Below are positions 32,912 through 44,480 of a DNA stretch of 64,000 nt, piece after piece. Each line of letters opens with the position of its first letter. Within the stretch, counting starts at the first letter, position 1. Origin of the DNA: Phycisphaerales bacterium (lineage in GTDB: Bacteria; Planctomycetota; Phycisphaerae; Sedimentisphaerales; Anaerobacaceae); assembly GCA_003141315.1 (NCBI GenBank), contig PLLP01000017.1, forward strand, positions 1 through 64,000. Direction: 5' to 3'. The notes under the pieces are model-generated. The model worked only from the letters and a program-made list of their open reading frames with translations, made no database searches and had not been told where the DNA came from. A program made the position numbers and the translations under genes.

Positions 32912-34318
32912 GTGAAAACTATGAAACTATTTTTTTTAATGGCGCCAATTTTTATTCTTTTCATCGGCCAGGTATGTAAAGTCCAGTCTGCGGAGCCGGC
33001 AGATAAGGCCGCTGTGCAATCTGGCGTCAAGAGTGAGGGGAAAAATATAATATGCGGAGAAGTGCGTGACCAAACGGGCAAACCGATATCCGGCGTATTA
33101 ATTTTGCCTGAACCAGAAGGCGGATACCCAGTTAAAACCGATGAGGCTGGGAAGTTTGAACTCGCCGGCCCTTCCGAAAATCGCTTGATTATGAGCATTT
33201 TCGCTCGTGAACCCAACCGTAATCTTGCTGCTGCTGTTGAACTGAATGATTGCAATAAGCCTGTTCATATTATCCTTAGTGAAGGCGTCATATTCAGCGG
33301 TCGTGTGACCGACCCACAGGGTAAGCCTATTGCCGGGGCAAGTGCATCTCCGGTGGTGGATGCTAAGACTTACAGAGCGGGTTTTGGCTATACGGTTTGG
33401 AAACCAACCGACAGTAATGGCTGCTATGAAATCAAGACCTTACCTGTGGGGGCCGAATATGGCATCGATGTTTGGGCCAATGGGTATGGGGGGGACCAGA
33501 TAAAAATTATTGCGGATAAGCCTGGACGCCAACAATTGAAGGATATTGTTCTTCAGCCGGCAAACCTGTCGGTTTCAGGAATTGTTTTGGATGAGAATCT
33601 TGAGCCGGTGCCAGGTGTTTCTGTTCAAGCATCCGGCGAACATCAACCGTACCGGGAGGTCGAAACTGATTCCAAAGGCAAGTTCAAAATTGATGGAGTC
33701 TGCAATGGCCGTGTTTCGTTGCAGGCGCGGCCTTCCGACAAGGTTTGGAAGTCTCATGGAGATGAAGCTAACGGTGGCGAAAGTGATGTTGAACTCTATA
33801 TTACAAAGTTGACAGGGCCGGGAAGCTGTCTGATTCCAGCCAAGAATCCTCCTGCATCATTAGTTGGGAAAAAACTGCTGGATTTAGACGACCTGAATAT
33901 TTATCTTGTAAAAAAGGATATTCAGGGCAAACGTGTTTTAGTGTGTTTTTGGAATATATATCACGACAAATCGAGAGATTGTATCCGGCAATTAGCTGCG
34001 AGGTCGGAAGAATTAGCGAGGAAGAATATCGTTATCGTTGCCGCTGAATTCTGGCCTTGTAATGAAAAACAGTTTCGCAGATGGCTGGCAAAAAATAATA
34101 TTAAGTTTCCAGCGAGCATACTACCGGACCAGTGGCAGCAAAAGCCTGAGCAAAGGACAATAGATCGTTGGGGTATGCAAAACCGAGTCCCCTGGCTTAT
34201 TCTAACAGACTCCCGGCACATAGTGACTGCCGAGGGCTTTTACTTAAAGGAACTCGATGAAAAGATAGAGAAATCCGTACCCAAACCTGCTGCCCGGAAA
34301 GAGGCAAAAGGAAATTGA
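32912..34318 (+). CDS. Exported protein: carboxypeptidase-regulatory repeats plus thioredoxin-like domain
   Basis: A 468-residue exported protein. A signal peptide is followed by three beta-sandwich repeats of the CarboxypepD_reg type (ICGEVRDQTGKPISGVLI, FSGRVTDPQGKPIAGASA and VSGIVLDENLEPVPGVSV). The last 150 residues look like a redoxin/TlpA domain (VLVCFWNIYHDKSRDCIRQL ... NRVPWLILTD). The usual WCxxC is replaced by WNIYHDKSRDC, so disulfide chemistry is unlikely. The GTG at 32912 has AAGGAG 6 bases upstream; the ATG at 32885 lacks one. Confidence 0.78.
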   Translation: MKTMKLFFLMAPIFILFIGQVCKVQSAEPADKAAVQSGVKSEGKNIICGEVRDQTGKPISGVLILPEPEGGYPVKTDEAGKFELAGPSENRLIMSIFAREPNRNLAAAVELNDCNKPVHIILSEGVIFSGRVTDPQGKPIAGASASPVVDAKTYRAGFGYTVWKPTDSNGCYEIKTLPVGAEYGIDVWANGYGGDQIKIIADKPGRQQLKDIVLQPANLSVSGIVLDENLEPVPGVSVQASGEHQPYREVETDSKGKFKIDGVCNGRVSLQARPSDKVWKSHGDEANGGESDVELYITKLTGPGSCLIPAKNPPASLVGKKLLDLDDLNIYLVKKDIQGKRVLVCFWNIYHDKSRDCIRQLAARSEELARKNIVIVAAEFWPCNEKQFRRWLAKNNIKFPASILPDQWQQKPEQRTIDRWGMQNRVPWLILTDSRHIVTAEGFYLKELDEKIEKSVPKPAARKEAKGN

Positions 34319-34484
34319 TATGATTTCCGGGGTTTATAAGATTATCGCATTCGGAGTTGTGCAAAATCGTTGCTGGTGACCGCAGGGAAGGCGTTTTGCC
34401 TGCTTAAGAACGCGGAAGGTTTATTTGGGCGGTCTTTTTGCCGGATACCAGTGCAACTTTTATATTTCGCCTGTCAGGTTCGGC

Positions 34485-35312
34485 TTAGAATTTCCACAGG
34501 AGATTTACGCCATATTCTGTGGTATTGTTTTTCGGTTCCAATCCACTGATGCCTGAGGTTTCTTCTATTTCCGAGTCATTAATATTCCAGTACCTGATGA
34601 AAGGTTCTATAATGAAATTTACTTTTTTCCCTGTCTTTTCAAATCTGACGGAGCCTCTCGCTCCGTAGCCGCTCTTCTGGCGATTCTTGACATCCTCCAA
34701 ACCGACGTCGCTGAGGCGTGATTTTTGCTGGCCGGTAATGAAGAGGTCAAATTCTGCATTGGCCCCGAGAATCCAGTCGCTATTCAATTGTCCCTGCAAG
34801 GTTATCCCCATTGGTGCATAGACGTAGTTTGCCTGCCTGTTATATCCTGACGGGTCGTGAGAGCCGTCATCTTCGAGATACCTGTAAGCAATACCGATAT
34901 AAGGCGTGTTATTGCTTTGCGTCCCGGGGAAATCGAGACCGAGCATCATTCTTAAATCCGTTGAAATGTCGTTGTTATTTTTGGCTTTATATGGTGTTCC
35001 ATTCTGAAGAGCGCCGTCGTAATCCACCTGGCCCCAGCTCACCATAGCCTCGGCCCTTAACATCCATTTAAGTTTGTTTATGTTTTCCGGATAAGCTGGT
35101 ACCCATCCCCGGTAGGTATAAGCGGCGGTTACTCCGTAGAATATTCCCTTATCTTCCATCAGGCCCGGCTCTTTATATCGAAAGTAATATATCTGTGGCC
35201 CTGCCTCCGATGTTTGCGGCCTAAGCTCCTGCCAGATAGTTCCGGATTTTTCCTCGGCACAGATTACTCCCGCAGACATAAATAATACCGTTAGTATTAC
35301 GAGTTTCTTCAT
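34485..35312 (-). CDS. Outer-membrane beta-barrel-like hypothetical protein
   Basis: A 275-residue protein with a signal peptide (MKKLVILTVLFMSAGVICA). Its strands are rich in alternating aromatics (WMLRAEAMVSWGQVDYDG, YIGIAYRYLEDDGS, VNFIIEPFIRYWNINDSEIE). It ends in ...GVNLLWKF, the terminal Phe typical of Gram-negative outer-membrane barrels. No specific family was recognised. Neighbouring genes do not suggest a substrate. Confidence 0.75.
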   Translation of the reverse strand: MKKLVILTVLFMSAGVICAEEKSGTIWQELRPQTSEAGPQIYYFRYKEPGLMEDKGIFYGVTAAYTYRGWVPAYPENINKLKWMLRAEAMVSWGQVDYDGALQNGTPYKAKNNNDISTDLRMMLGLDFPGTQSNNTPYIGIAYRYLEDDGSHDPSGYNRQANYVYAPMGITLQGQLNSDWILGANAEFDLFITGQQKSRLSDVGLEDVKNRQKSGYGARGSVRFEKTGKKVNFIIEPFIRYWNINDSEIEETSGISGLEPKNNTTEYGVNLLWKF

Positions 35313-35522
35313 AACATAATTCCTTTCGTTTTTACCGGCACACCGGTATATTTTTTCAGGTTCACCTGCGACGCTATTGTCTTTTTCTGGTCAGGTTATC
35401 CCAATAATATCGGATAAATAGCGGGGAAAGTGTAATTTTTATGATAGTTTTAATGCCGTTATCCGGCTGTCTAAAACGGTTAATGACAAATTTTGCCCGG
35501 TAAGGCGGATTCTGGAAGTGAA

Positions 35523-35828
35523 TTAAGCGGTTTTCTTTTTATCCTTTGCGGATTTTTCTGCTTTTCCGCTTGGTTTTTTCTCCGGTTTTTTTACGGGCGG
35601 GGCGATTATTTCTTTTTCGCTTTTTTGTCCCTTTTTGTAGCTTTCCGTCCGGTAGTCGGTCTGATAGAAACCGCTGCCTTTGAAGATTATGCCTGCGCCG
35701 CTGCCTATCAGCCGTTTGAGACTGCTCGTTTTGCAGGCGGGGCATTTACGAAGCGGTTTTGACGTTATGGACTGAAGCTGCTCAAACGTGTGTCCGCATT
35801 TTTCGCACCTGTATTCGTAAGTAGGCAT
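35523..35828 (-). CDS. FmdB-type zinc-ribbon protein
   Basis: A 101-residue protein. The FmdB zinc ribbon covers residues 1-45: MPTYEYRCEKCGHTFEQLQS with CxxC, then CPACKTSSLKRLIGS with the second CxxC. A lysine-rich low-complexity tail follows. The family is widespread and its role is unclear, sometimes described as regulatory. It sits 2 bases downstream of grpE and is the last gene of the chaperone cluster. FmdB genes next to groES or grpE are known in other bacteria. Confidence 0.93.
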   Translation of the reverse strand: MPTYEYRCEKCGHTFEQLQSITSKPLRKCPACKTSSLKRLIGSGAGIIFKGSGFYQTDYRTESYKKGQKSEKEIIAPPVKKPEKKPSGKAEKSAKDKKKTA

Positions 35829-35830
35829 AA

Positions 35831-36496
35831 TTATTCCACGTCCGTAGTTTCTTCCTGCTGATTGTCCGGCTGTTCGCTCTGCGGCGTTTGCTGATTTTCC
35901 TCGCCGGGTTTTGCACGCTTATTTACGATGACCCTGCTGGGCCTGATGACCTTTGCGCCGATTTTGTATCCCCTCTGGCTTTCTTCGATGACAATGTTAT
36001 CTTCTTTATCACTCTGATTTATCTGGCTTATAGCCTGGTGCAGGAACGGGTCGAACTTTTGGCCGATTGCCGTTATCTGTTCGACATCGCAGGCCTTCAG
36101 TATATCGAGCATGTGGTCATATATTATCCTGATTCCGCTGACTATTGCCTTCGTATTTTCATCGGTTCCGATTGTAATCTTTAACGTATGTTCGAAGTTG
36201 TCGAGCGCAGGCAGAAGCGATTTTATTATTTTTTCTTTTTCGAAACATACGGTATCTGCCGTCTGTTTGGCGGAACGTTTCTGGAAATTCGCATAGTCCG
36301 CGCTTAACCGCTGCAATCTCGCGAACAGCTCGTCCTTTTCCTTAACCGCCGCTGCCAGCTTTTCCTGCAGCTCTTTGTGATGTCTGTCTTTTTCGTGTTT
36401 ATTGTTCGCAGAATGAGCCTGTTCTGCCGCCGGTTCAGCCGGATGAGCGGCGCCGGCGGTTTCTTTTTTATTTTGTTCTTCTTTTTTCTCTGTCAT
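35831..36496 (-). CDS. grpE: Nucleotide exchange factor GrpE
   Basis: Releases ADP from DnaK. A 221-residue protein with a charged N-terminus, a long coiled coil (about residues 35-95: [20 protein letters not shown]...) and the C-terminal beta domain holding [37 protein letters not shown]. Its start overlaps the dnaJ stop by 4 bases, so the two are translationally coupled. No dnaK is in the window. Confidence 0.95.
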   Translation of the reverse strand: MTEKKEEQNKKETAGAAHPAEPAAEQAHSANNKHEKDRHHKELQEKLAAAVKEKDELFARLQRLSADYANFQKRSAKQTADTVCFEKEKIIKSLLPALDNFEHTLKITIGTDENTKAIVSGIRIIYDHMLDILKACDVEQITAIGQKFDPFLHQAISQINQSDKEDNIVIEESQRGYKIGAKVIRPSRVIVNKRAKPGEENQQTPQSEQPDNQQEETTDVE

Positions 36497-37638
36497 CGCT
36501 TATTACCAAAATAATTTTTCAATTTTTCAAAAAAGTTTTTTGTCTTCGGATAGGAATTATTTGTATCCAGCTTTGCGAATTCCATCAGCAGCTCCTGCTG
36601 CTTTGCCGAAAGTTTCGTAGGCGTTTCTACTATAACATGCACTAACTGGTCGCCATGCTGCCGGGTTCGGACATCGGGCAGGCCCTCGCCTTTTATCTTG
36701 AAGATATTTCCGTATTGCGTGCCCGGCGGGATTTTTAATTGTTTTTTGCCGTCAAGACTCGGCACATCAATTGTTGCGCCGAGCGCCGCCTGCGTAAAAC
36801 TTATCGGGATGGTTGAAATGAGATTATTGCCGTCTCTCTGGAGAAACTCGTGAGGCCTGATTGTGACATAGCAGTAGAGGTCGCCTCTCGGCCCGCCGTT
36901 TCTGCCCGGCTCACCTTCGCCGGCCACGCGGACGCCCTGGCCTTCGTGGACGCCTGCCGGTATCCTGATGCTCACTTCCCTTTTATGGGCAACCCTGCCC
37001 GTCCCCCTGCAATTTTTGCACGGGTTGGTAATGACCTCGCCTGTCCCGCCGCATTGCGGGCAAGTTGAAATCATCTGGAAGAACCCGCCGCCTTTCGATA
37101 CATGTCCTGTTCCTCCGCACACGTTGCATTTGCTCGGCTTGCTCCCTTTGCTGCTGCCGCTGCCGCCGCAATCCGGGCAGGTATCCTGCCGCGTAAATTC
37201 TATTTTCTTTTCAGTGCCTTTGGCGACTTCCTCGATGCTTAAATTCACCGATGTTTCAAGGTCGTATCCCCGCGATGCTCCTCTTCTGCCGCCGGCTTTT
37301 CTGTCGCCCATTCCGAAGATGTCGCCGATGCCGCCGAAGTTGCCTAATATATCCTCGAAAATACTGCTGATGTCCTGCGGGTTCATATGGCTGTAATCCC
37401 GCATCCCCATACCGCGCAGCCCTTCGTAGCCGTAATGGTCGTACTGCTTCTTTTTGTCCGGGTCGCTGAGGACTTCGTAAGCCTCGGCGCATTCCTTGAA
37501 TTTGGCCTCGGCTTCTTTATCGCCCGGGTTTTTATCCGGGTGATATTTCATTGCCATTCGCCTGTATGCCCGCTTTATATCCTCAACCGAGGCGTCTTTG
37601 CCGATACCCAGAACTTCGTAATAATCTCTTTTTGCCAT
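36493..37638 (-). CDS. dnaJ: Chaperone DnaJ
   Basis: Hsp40 cochaperone of DnaK. A J domain with YHPDKNPGD (about residues 32-40) is followed by a G/F region with GMRDYSHM and [11 protein letters not shown]. Four zinc repeats follow: [24 protein letters not shown] and CKNCRGTG. Then comes the substrate-binding C-terminal domain. The 381-residue length is standard for type I DnaJ. The start lies about 60 bases after groEL1; that gap carries a CTCGTGGCTCGT short-word repeat. Confidence 0.97.
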   Translation of the reverse strand: MAKRDYYEVLGIGKDASVEDIKRAYRRMAMKYHPDKNPGDKEAEAKFKECAEAYEVLSDPDKKKQYDHYGYEGLRGMGMRDYSHMNPQDISSIFEDILGNFGGIGDIFGMGDRKAGGRRGASRGYDLETSVNLSIEEVAKGTEKKIEFTRQDTCPDCGGSGSSKGSKPSKCNVCGGTGHVSKGGGFFQMISTCPQCGGTGEVITNPCKNCRGTGRVAHKREVSIRIPAGVHEGQGVRVAGEGEPGRNGGPRGDLYCYVTIRPHEFLQRDGNNLISTIPISFTQAALGATIDVPSLDGKKQLKIPPGTQYGNIFKIKGEGLPDVRTRQHGDQLVHVIVETPTKLSAKQQELLMEFAKLDTNNSYPKTKNFFEKLKNYFGNKR

Positions 37639-37648
37639 GCTATCGTTT

Positions 37649-37674
37649 CTCGTGGCTCGTGACCCGTGGCTCGT
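37649..37674. repeat. Short-word repeat (GGCTCGTGACC type) between groEL1 and dnaJ
   Basis: Three diverged copies of CTCGTGG / CCGTGGCTCGT in tandem occupy the short spacer inside the chaperone cluster. Confidence 0.5.
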
Positions 37675-37700
37675 TTCTTTGAATCATAAGCCAATACAAT

Positions 37701-39344
<1,644 letters not shown>

Positions 39345-39386
39345 TCAATTAAAAACTAAAAATTGCTCTGTTTCTTTGTTCGTTTT

Positions 39387-39677
39387 TTACTTTTCAACTA
39401 TTCCCAGTATATCATGTTCCTTAAGGATTACGTATTTTTCGCCGTCAATCTCGACGTCGTTTCCCATATATTTTGGAAATAAAATCTCGTCATTTTTCTT
39501 GATGTTCATCGGGCTTCTTTTGCCGTTATCCAGCAGTTTGCCCGGGCCTGTGGCGATAACCTTTCCAATCTGTGGTTTCTCTTTTGCCGTATCAGGCAGG
39601 TAAATTCCGCCCGCTGTTTTTTCCGCAGCCTCTGATGGCTTTATCACAACACCGTCATCTAATGGTCTCAGTTTCAT
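39387..39677 (-). CDS. groES: Co-chaperonin GroES
   Basis: The 10-kDa lid of the GroEL chamber, 96 residues. It starts MKLRPLDDGVVIKPSEAAEK. The mobile loop AAEKTAGGIYLPDTAKEKP (about residues 17-35) and the roof loop are present, followed by DEILFPKYMGNDVEIDGEKY. It is flanked by a groEL on each side, and the same strand continues into dnaJ and grpE. Confidence 0.97.
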   Translation of the reverse strand: MKLRPLDDGVVIKPSEAAEKTAGGIYLPDTAKEKPQIGKVIATGPGKLLDNGKRSPMNIKKNDEILFPKYMGNDVEIDGEKYVILKEHDILGIVEK

Positions 39678-39710
39678 ACTGCTCTCCTTATTCTACTAAA
39701 AGCTTAAAAC

Positions 39711-39755
39711 TATTCGCTCTACACTCCACGCTATACGCTGTATGCTCTACGCTAA
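39711..39755. repeat. Short-word repeat (TACGCTATACGCT type) between groEL2 and groES
   Basis: Variants of CTCTACRCT / CTATACGCTG in tandem fill most of the 80-base spacer. Confidence 0.55.
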
Positions 39756-39757
39756 TT

Positions 39758-41446
39758 TTACATCATATCTTCCATACCGCCCATATCGCCGCCCATTCCA
39801 CCCATGCCGCCGTAGCCGCCGCCCATGCCACCCATACCACCGCCTGCTCCCTTGGCGCCTTTTTCTTTCGGCTTTTCGGTTACTAAGCAGCCCGTTGTAA
39901 GCAGCAGACCGGCTATGCTTGTTGCGTTCTGCAATGCCGTTTTTACTACCTTTACCGGGTCCACAACGCCTGCCTTGAACAGGTCTTCGAAGGTATCCGT
40001 GTTGGCGTTGTAGCCGAACCCGTCTTTACCTTCGCTTACCTTGCTTACTACGATGTTTGCCGTTGCGCCGGCGTTGTCCGCGATGCAATAGCACGGCGTA
40101 GTCAATGCCTTTGCGACAATTTCTGCACCGGTTTTTTCATCGCCTTCGAGCTTGAGCGATTTGATTGAATTGATACAGCGGATAAGCGCCACGCCGCCGC
40201 CCGGCACGATACCTTCCTCGATGGCAGCCCTCGTTGCGTGAAGGGCGTCCTCGATTCTCGCCTTCTTCTCTTTCATTTCTGCTTCCGTTGCCGCCCCGAC
40301 GTTTATCTGTGCCACGCCGCCCGACAGTTTCGCTAATCTTTCCTGCAGCTTTTCCTTGTCGTAGTCGCTGGTTGTGGCCTCGATTTCTCCCTGTATCTGT
40401 TTAATTCTCCCCTTTATTGCATCGGTTTTGCCGGCGCCTTCGATGATTGTCGTATTCTCGCTGTCGATTGTCACCTTTTTTGCCTGGCCAAGCTGCGATA
40501 TACTTGTCTTGTCCAGTTCGATTCCGAGGTCTTTGTATAAGGCCTCGGCTCCCGTTAACGCTGCGATATCGCCGAGCATCGCCTTGCGCCTGTCGCCATA
40601 ACCCGGCGCCTTTACCGCTGCCACCTGCAATATGCCTTTTAATTTGTTGATGACCAGCATCGCCAGCGCCTCGCTCTCGATGTCCTCGGCCAGTATCAAT
40701 AGCGGTTTTTTCGTCTTCGCGATTTTTTCAAGCAGCGGCACCAATTTGGTAACCGAGCTTATCTTGTCTTCGTAAATTAATATATAAGGCTTTTCCATTT
40801 CGCAGACCATGTTGTCCATGTCGGTCACAAAATGCGGCGACAGATAACCTTTGTCGAACTGCATACCCTCGACAAATTCGACCTGCGTTTCGAATCCTTT
40901 GCCTTCCTCGACGGTGATTACGCCGTCTTTACCGACCTTCTGAAATGCCTCCGCCATAATTTTGCCTATTTCGGAATCATTATTTGCGGAAATCGATGCT
41001 ATGTTAATGATGTCGTCGGTCTTCGTTATATCGATTGGCTTTGCCATTTTCACAAGCTGCTCGATTACTTTTTCTGATGCCTTCACGATGCCGCGATTGA
41101 GGCTCATCGCATCAGCGCCTGCTGCGAGGTTGCGGTATGCCTCTTTGAATATCGCTTCTGTGAGCACCGTTGCGGTGGTCGTGCCGTCGCCGGCAATCTT
41201 TGACGTCTTGCTGGCCGCCTCTTTTACCAGTTTTGCGCCCAGGTTTTCATTTTTGTTCGACAATTCGATTTCTTCGGCTACTGTCACGCCGTCCTTGGTC
41301 ACGTTCGGGGCTCCCCATCCTTTATCGATGATAGCGTTTCTGCCCCTTGGCCCGAGTGTTGATTTGACCGCCGCCGCCAGTTTTTCCACTCCTGCCAGCA
41401 GCGCTGCCCTTGCCTCTGCCTCATAAGCCAGTTGTTTAGCCGCCAT
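39758..41446 (-). CDS. groEL: Chaperonin GroEL (copy 2, with GGM tail)
   Basis: A 562-residue chaperonin subunit diverged from copy 1. It keeps [19 protein letters not shown] near the N-terminus, [16 protein letters not shown] for ATP and [26 protein letters not shown] in the apical domain. The tail is glycine- and methionine-rich ([18 protein letters not shown], then DMGGMEDMM). It is the first gene of the leftward chaperone cluster with AAGGAG before the ATG. I looked for CIRCE (TTAGCACTC-N9-GAGTGCTAA) in the 379 bases upstream and did not see it, so HrcA control is not supported. Confidence 0.95.
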   Translation of the reverse strand: MAAKQLAYEAEARAALLAGVEKLAAAVKSTLGPRGRNAIIDKGWGAPNVTKDGVTVAEEIELSNKNENLGAKLVKEAASKTSKIAGDGTTTATVLTEAIFKEAYRNLAAGADAMSLNRGIVKASEKVIEQLVKMAKPIDITKTDDIINIASISANNDSEIGKIMAEAFQKVGKDGVITVEEGKGFETQVEFVEGMQFDKGYLSPHFVTDMDNMVCEMEKPYILIYEDKISSVTKLVPLLEKIAKTKKPLLILAEDIESEALAMLVINKLKGILQVAAVKAPGYGDRRKAMLGDIAALTGAEALYKDLGIELDKTSISQLGQAKKVTIDSENTTIIEGAGKTDAIKGRIKQIQGEIEATTSDYDKEKLQERLAKLSGGVAQINVGAATEAEMKEKKARIEDALHATRAAIEEGIVPGGGVALIRCINSIKSLKLEGDEKTGAEIVAKALTTPCYCIADNAGATANIVVSKVSEGKDGFGYNANTDTFEDLFKAGVVDPVKVVKTALQNATSIAGLLLTTGCLVTEKPKEKGAKGAGGGMGGMGGGYGGMGGMGGDMGGMEDMM

Positions 41447-41825
41447 TTTGTACTCCTTAAAATTATATAAATTGCTTTTTTACCAATTCTTTGGTCAATA
41501 GACGGACGCCCTAAAAACGCGTCCCGATTTGCTCTAAGACAGCAAACTATATACCATTAACAGCCTTTTGAAAAGAACAAATGCGCCCTAAAATTATAAA
41601 TCCTTGTTTTTGGAAGGTTTGCGCAAAAAGACAAACATCGCCCCAGCATCTGCAAAGCAGCGCCGCCTGCAATTTTTGGCATACTTTTTCCTTTTGCCTT
41701 TGCCAATCTGACAGCCGGCCTCTTCGTTTAAGTTTGACGTCTGTTGTGTTTTTATGGTAGCCTATACAGGCTGGCGTTGAGATCTTTTCAAATATAATGG
41801 ATTCTAAAAGGCGGAGATTCTATGT
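41447..41825. other. Divergent promoter region: groEL2 (leftward) and LVIVD gene (rightward)
   Basis: A gene-free 379-base gap. Leftward, TATAGT with TTTTCA 17 bases before it (region 41530-41580) is a plausible promoter for the chaperone cluster. A small perfect hairpin, AGCCT-ATAC-AGGCT, lies near 41759-41772. No CIRCE or other known heat-shock operator is visible. Confidence 0.4.
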
Positions 41826-42962
41826 GTGGGTGATATAGTTCTTAATAGTTCGAAGCTCTATTTGGTTTTGTTGTTGCTGTTATTGTTTTCGGCAGCGAGG
41901 GCTGATATCCCGCTGGTTTTAGTCGGCCAATCAGCGCACGTTAGCAATACTGTTGCAGTTCAGGGCAGCAGGGCATATTTGGGCAGCGACGCAACTCTGC
42001 TTGTTCTTGATATATCCGACCCTTCAAGACCGGTCGTCCTCGGGCAAAGCCAGCTTCTGCCGGCAAATATTGCAGATGTAGCTGTGCAGGATAATTTTGT
42101 TTATGTTGCCGATTCCGATGGAGGCCTCAGGATATTTGATGTGAGCAATCCCGCAATTCCTGTTATCGCGGGAAGTTTCTGCACCACAGGCAAAGCGTAT
42201 GGTGTTGCCGTATCGGGAGACTATGCCTATATTGCCAACTGGGATATTGGCCTGCAAATAATCGACATTTCAAAATCTGACGAACCTGTTTCCGCCGGCA
42301 CCTTTTATATGAACAGCGGCTCATGCTCAGTGGCGGTCTCGGGCAGGTTCGCTTATGTTGCGGACGGCAGTTATGGTCTGGAGATAATTGATGTCAACAA
42401 TCCTGCCGCGCCTGTCCGTGCCGGAGGCTTCAATACTTCAGGCCTGGCAACCGGTGTAGAGATTATCGGTTCTATCGCTTACGTGGCAGATGGCGATTCT
42501 GGATTACAGATAATTGATGTCCACAATCCCGCTGTTCCGCAGCGAATCGGCTGGTATAATACATACGGGTTTGCCTGGGATGTAGCTGTGGCAGGCAGTT
42601 TTGTTTACATGGCAACTGACAGGGCCGGCCTCCAAATTGTGGATATTTCCTGTCCCCAAGCCCCGGTTCCTGTATGCCTGTATAATACGGATGGAAGGGC
42701 CATTGCCGCTGCGGCAGCGGGCAGTTTCATCTTTATTGCCGACAATGGCAGGGGATTTTTGATACTGCGTATTGGCTGGCCGGGTGATTTAGAACCGGAT
42801 GGCAATGTGGATTTTGACGATTTAAAACATTTTGCCCGCCACTGGCTCCAGACCGGTTGCGACCCGCCTGAAGGCTGCAGCGGTGCGGACCTCAACAGCA
42901 GCGGGGGTGTAAATTTCAAAGATTTTAAACGGCTGGCGGATAATTGGTTCAAAGGATTTTAG
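41826..42962 (+). CDS. Secreted LVIVD beta-propeller protein with dockerin-like tail
   Basis: A 378-residue exported protein. The signal peptide runs to about ARAD (residue 27). Seven or so LVIVD repeats of about 42 residues follow, such as VAVSGDYAYIANWDIGLQII and VAVAGSFVYMATDRAGLQIV, predicted to form a beta propeller. The last 55 residues hold two dockerin-like Ca loops: PDGNVDFDDLKHFARHWLQT and LNSSGGVNFKDFKRLADNW. The start is the GTG at 41826; the ATG at 41822 ends after three codons. Tails like this are common in Phycisphaerae secreted proteins, and partners are unknown. Confidence 0.85.
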   Translation: MGDIVLNSSKLYLVLLLLLLFSAARADIPLVLVGQSAHVSNTVAVQGSRAYLGSDATLLVLDISDPSRPVVLGQSQLLPANIADVAVQDNFVYVADSDGGLRIFDVSNPAIPVIAGSFCTTGKAYGVAVSGDYAYIANWDIGLQIIDISKSDEPVSAGTFYMNSGSCSVAVSGRFAYVADGSYGLEIIDVNNPAAPVRAGGFNTSGLATGVEIIGSIAYVADGDSGLQIIDVHNPAVPQRIGWYNTYGFAWDVAVAGSFVYMATDRAGLQIVDISCPQAPVPVCLYNTDGRAIAAAAAGSFIFIADNGRGFLILRIGWPGDLEPDGNVDFDDLKHFARHWLQTGCDPPEGCSGADLNSSGGVNFKDFKRLADNWFKGF

Positions 42963-43053
42963 CGGATGATTTTTTGAATTTGACAGAATTTCATCTTTGA
43001 AGTATGTTTTATCTATCAGAACCCGAACCGAATTTATTAAGGAGGTAAAAATT

Positions 43054-44463
43054 ATGAGGATAAAATGGGGTTGTTTGTCGGCTGTTATCGCGTTAATCCT
43101 GATATTCAACAGCTCTTGTGCTAAGGCAACAGACCAGAAAAATGCGTTGACAGGTCTCAAAAACGTTTCGGTCGTTGTTGAAAGTCTGCCGGACGAGATT
43201 ACAAAAGCTAAAATCACCGCAGCAGATATTCAGGCAGACATCAAACAAAAGTTGAGCATTTCAGGCTCCATTGTTTTGGGAGAATTCGAAGGCTCGCCGA
43301 TACTTTCTATAGCAATTACTGCCAATGGTGAGCAGAGTCGAACCGCCGATTTGAATTCAGAAACTAAGGATTATTCGATATGCTGCAGCCTGTCATTGAA
43401 AAAGATTGTATCGGCGGGAGGGAAAGCAGAAAAGCCGATAGAGGTATTGACTTGGCAGAAAAATCGCTTCGCAACCTGCGGGATAGAGCAAATTAACAGC
43501 ACGGCAAAAAAGTGCCTTACAGAAACTCTCGACGCATTTGCCAAAGAATATACAGCGGCTAATCAGAAAGCCGCGGGAGGACAGGATATGCTTACAGGAC
43601 AGGTAAAGTTCCAGAATATCGAGGGCGGGTTTTACGGAATTCTCGCCGATGATGGGCAAAAATTTGACCCCGGCAAACTGCCGCCGGAATTCAGAAAAGA
43701 CGGCATGCGCATCAGGTTCACTGTTAAACCGAAGGAAAATACTATGAGCTTCCGCATGTGGGGGAAGATTGTGGATATAATCAGTATAGAACATGCGGAA
43801 AAGGAGGCGACTATGGCTGCCGCGAATACGGCTATAACGCTGCAGTGGTTTGGACACGCCAGCTTTAAGATTTGCAACGAGGGCAGGGTTATTTATATCG
43901 ACCCGTGGAAGCTGAAAGATGCCCCGAACGATGCAGCGATTATCCTCGTGAGCCACAGCCACTATGACCATTATTCGCCTGATGATTTGAAAAAGGTCTG
44001 GTCTGCGAATACGAAGTTGTTTGCTCCCGCTGATGTCACGGCAAAGGAAGGCAAAGGCGAAATACTTTTGCCCGGCCAGACAATCGAGGCCGCCGGCGTT
44101 AAGATTACCGGCATCCCGGCCTATAACCCCGCCAAGCAGTTCCACCCGAAATCGAATAACTGGCTCGGCTTCGTAATCGAAATAGGCTCCGTAAGGATTT
44201 ATTATGCAGGCGATACAGATTTGATTGACGAAATGAAGTCGCTCAAAAATATTGACGTGGCGTTATTGCCAATCGGCGGAAAATTCACAATGAATATAGA
44301 TGAAGCTGCTCAGGCTGTTAAAATTATAAAGCCGAAAGAGGCCATTCCTTCTCATTTTGGCGACATTGTCGGCAGCCCCGGAGACAGCAGAAAATTTGCC
44401 GGCATCGCCGACTGCGACGTCCTGCTGATTAAACCTGGCGACATCGTATTGCTCAAAGAATAA
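43054..44463 (+). CDS. Lipoprotein with C-terminal metallo-beta-lactamase-fold hydrolase
   Basis: A 469-residue protein. A lipoprotein signal (VIALILIFNSSC; lipobox NSSC, Cys at residue 20) anchors it to a membrane. An uncharacterised N-terminal domain spans about 25-190. A UlaG-like MBL domain follows: TLQWFGHASFKICNEGRVIY, VSHSHYDHYSPDDL (HxHxDH zinc motif) and YYAGDTDLI, with PSHFGDIVG at the end. It is probably a periplasmic hydrolase with an unknown phosphoester or lactone substrate. A very strong AAGGAGGT at 43039-43046 fixes the ATG at 43054. Confidence 0.85.
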   Translation: MRIKWGCLSAVIALILIFNSSCAKATDQKNALTGLKNVSVVVESLPDEITKAKITAADIQADIKQKLSISGSIVLGEFEGSPILSIAITANGEQSRTADLNSETKDYSICCSLSLKKIVSAGGKAEKPIEVLTWQKNRFATCGIEQINSTAKKCLTETLDAFAKEYTAANQKAAGGQDMLTGQVKFQNIEGGFYGILADDGQKFDPGKLPPEFRKDGMRIRFTVKPKENTMSFRMWGKIVDIISIEHAEKEATMAAANTAITLQWFGHASFKICNEGRVIYIDPWKLKDAPNDAAIILVSHSHYDHYSPDDLKKVWSANTKLFAPADVTAKEGKGEILLPGQTIEAAGVKITGIPAYNPAKQFHPKSNNWLGFVIEIGSVRIYYAGDTDLIDEMKSLKNIDVALLPIGGKFTMNIDEAAQAVKIIKPKEAIPSHFGDIVGSPGDSRKFAGIADCDVLLIKPGDIVLLKE

Positions 44464-44480
44464 TTTTAGGAGTTTTTTAA

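Noticed and set aside
35888-36184. ORF opposite grpE with hydrophobic segments
   Set aside because: It is an antisense shadow; the GrpE frame has full family support.
39770-39850. GC-rich low-complexity tract
   Set aside because: It encodes the GGM tail of groEL2, which explains the repetition.
41447-41825. CIRCE heat-shock operator before groEL2
   Set aside because: No TTAGCACTC or GAGTGCTAA half-site is visible.
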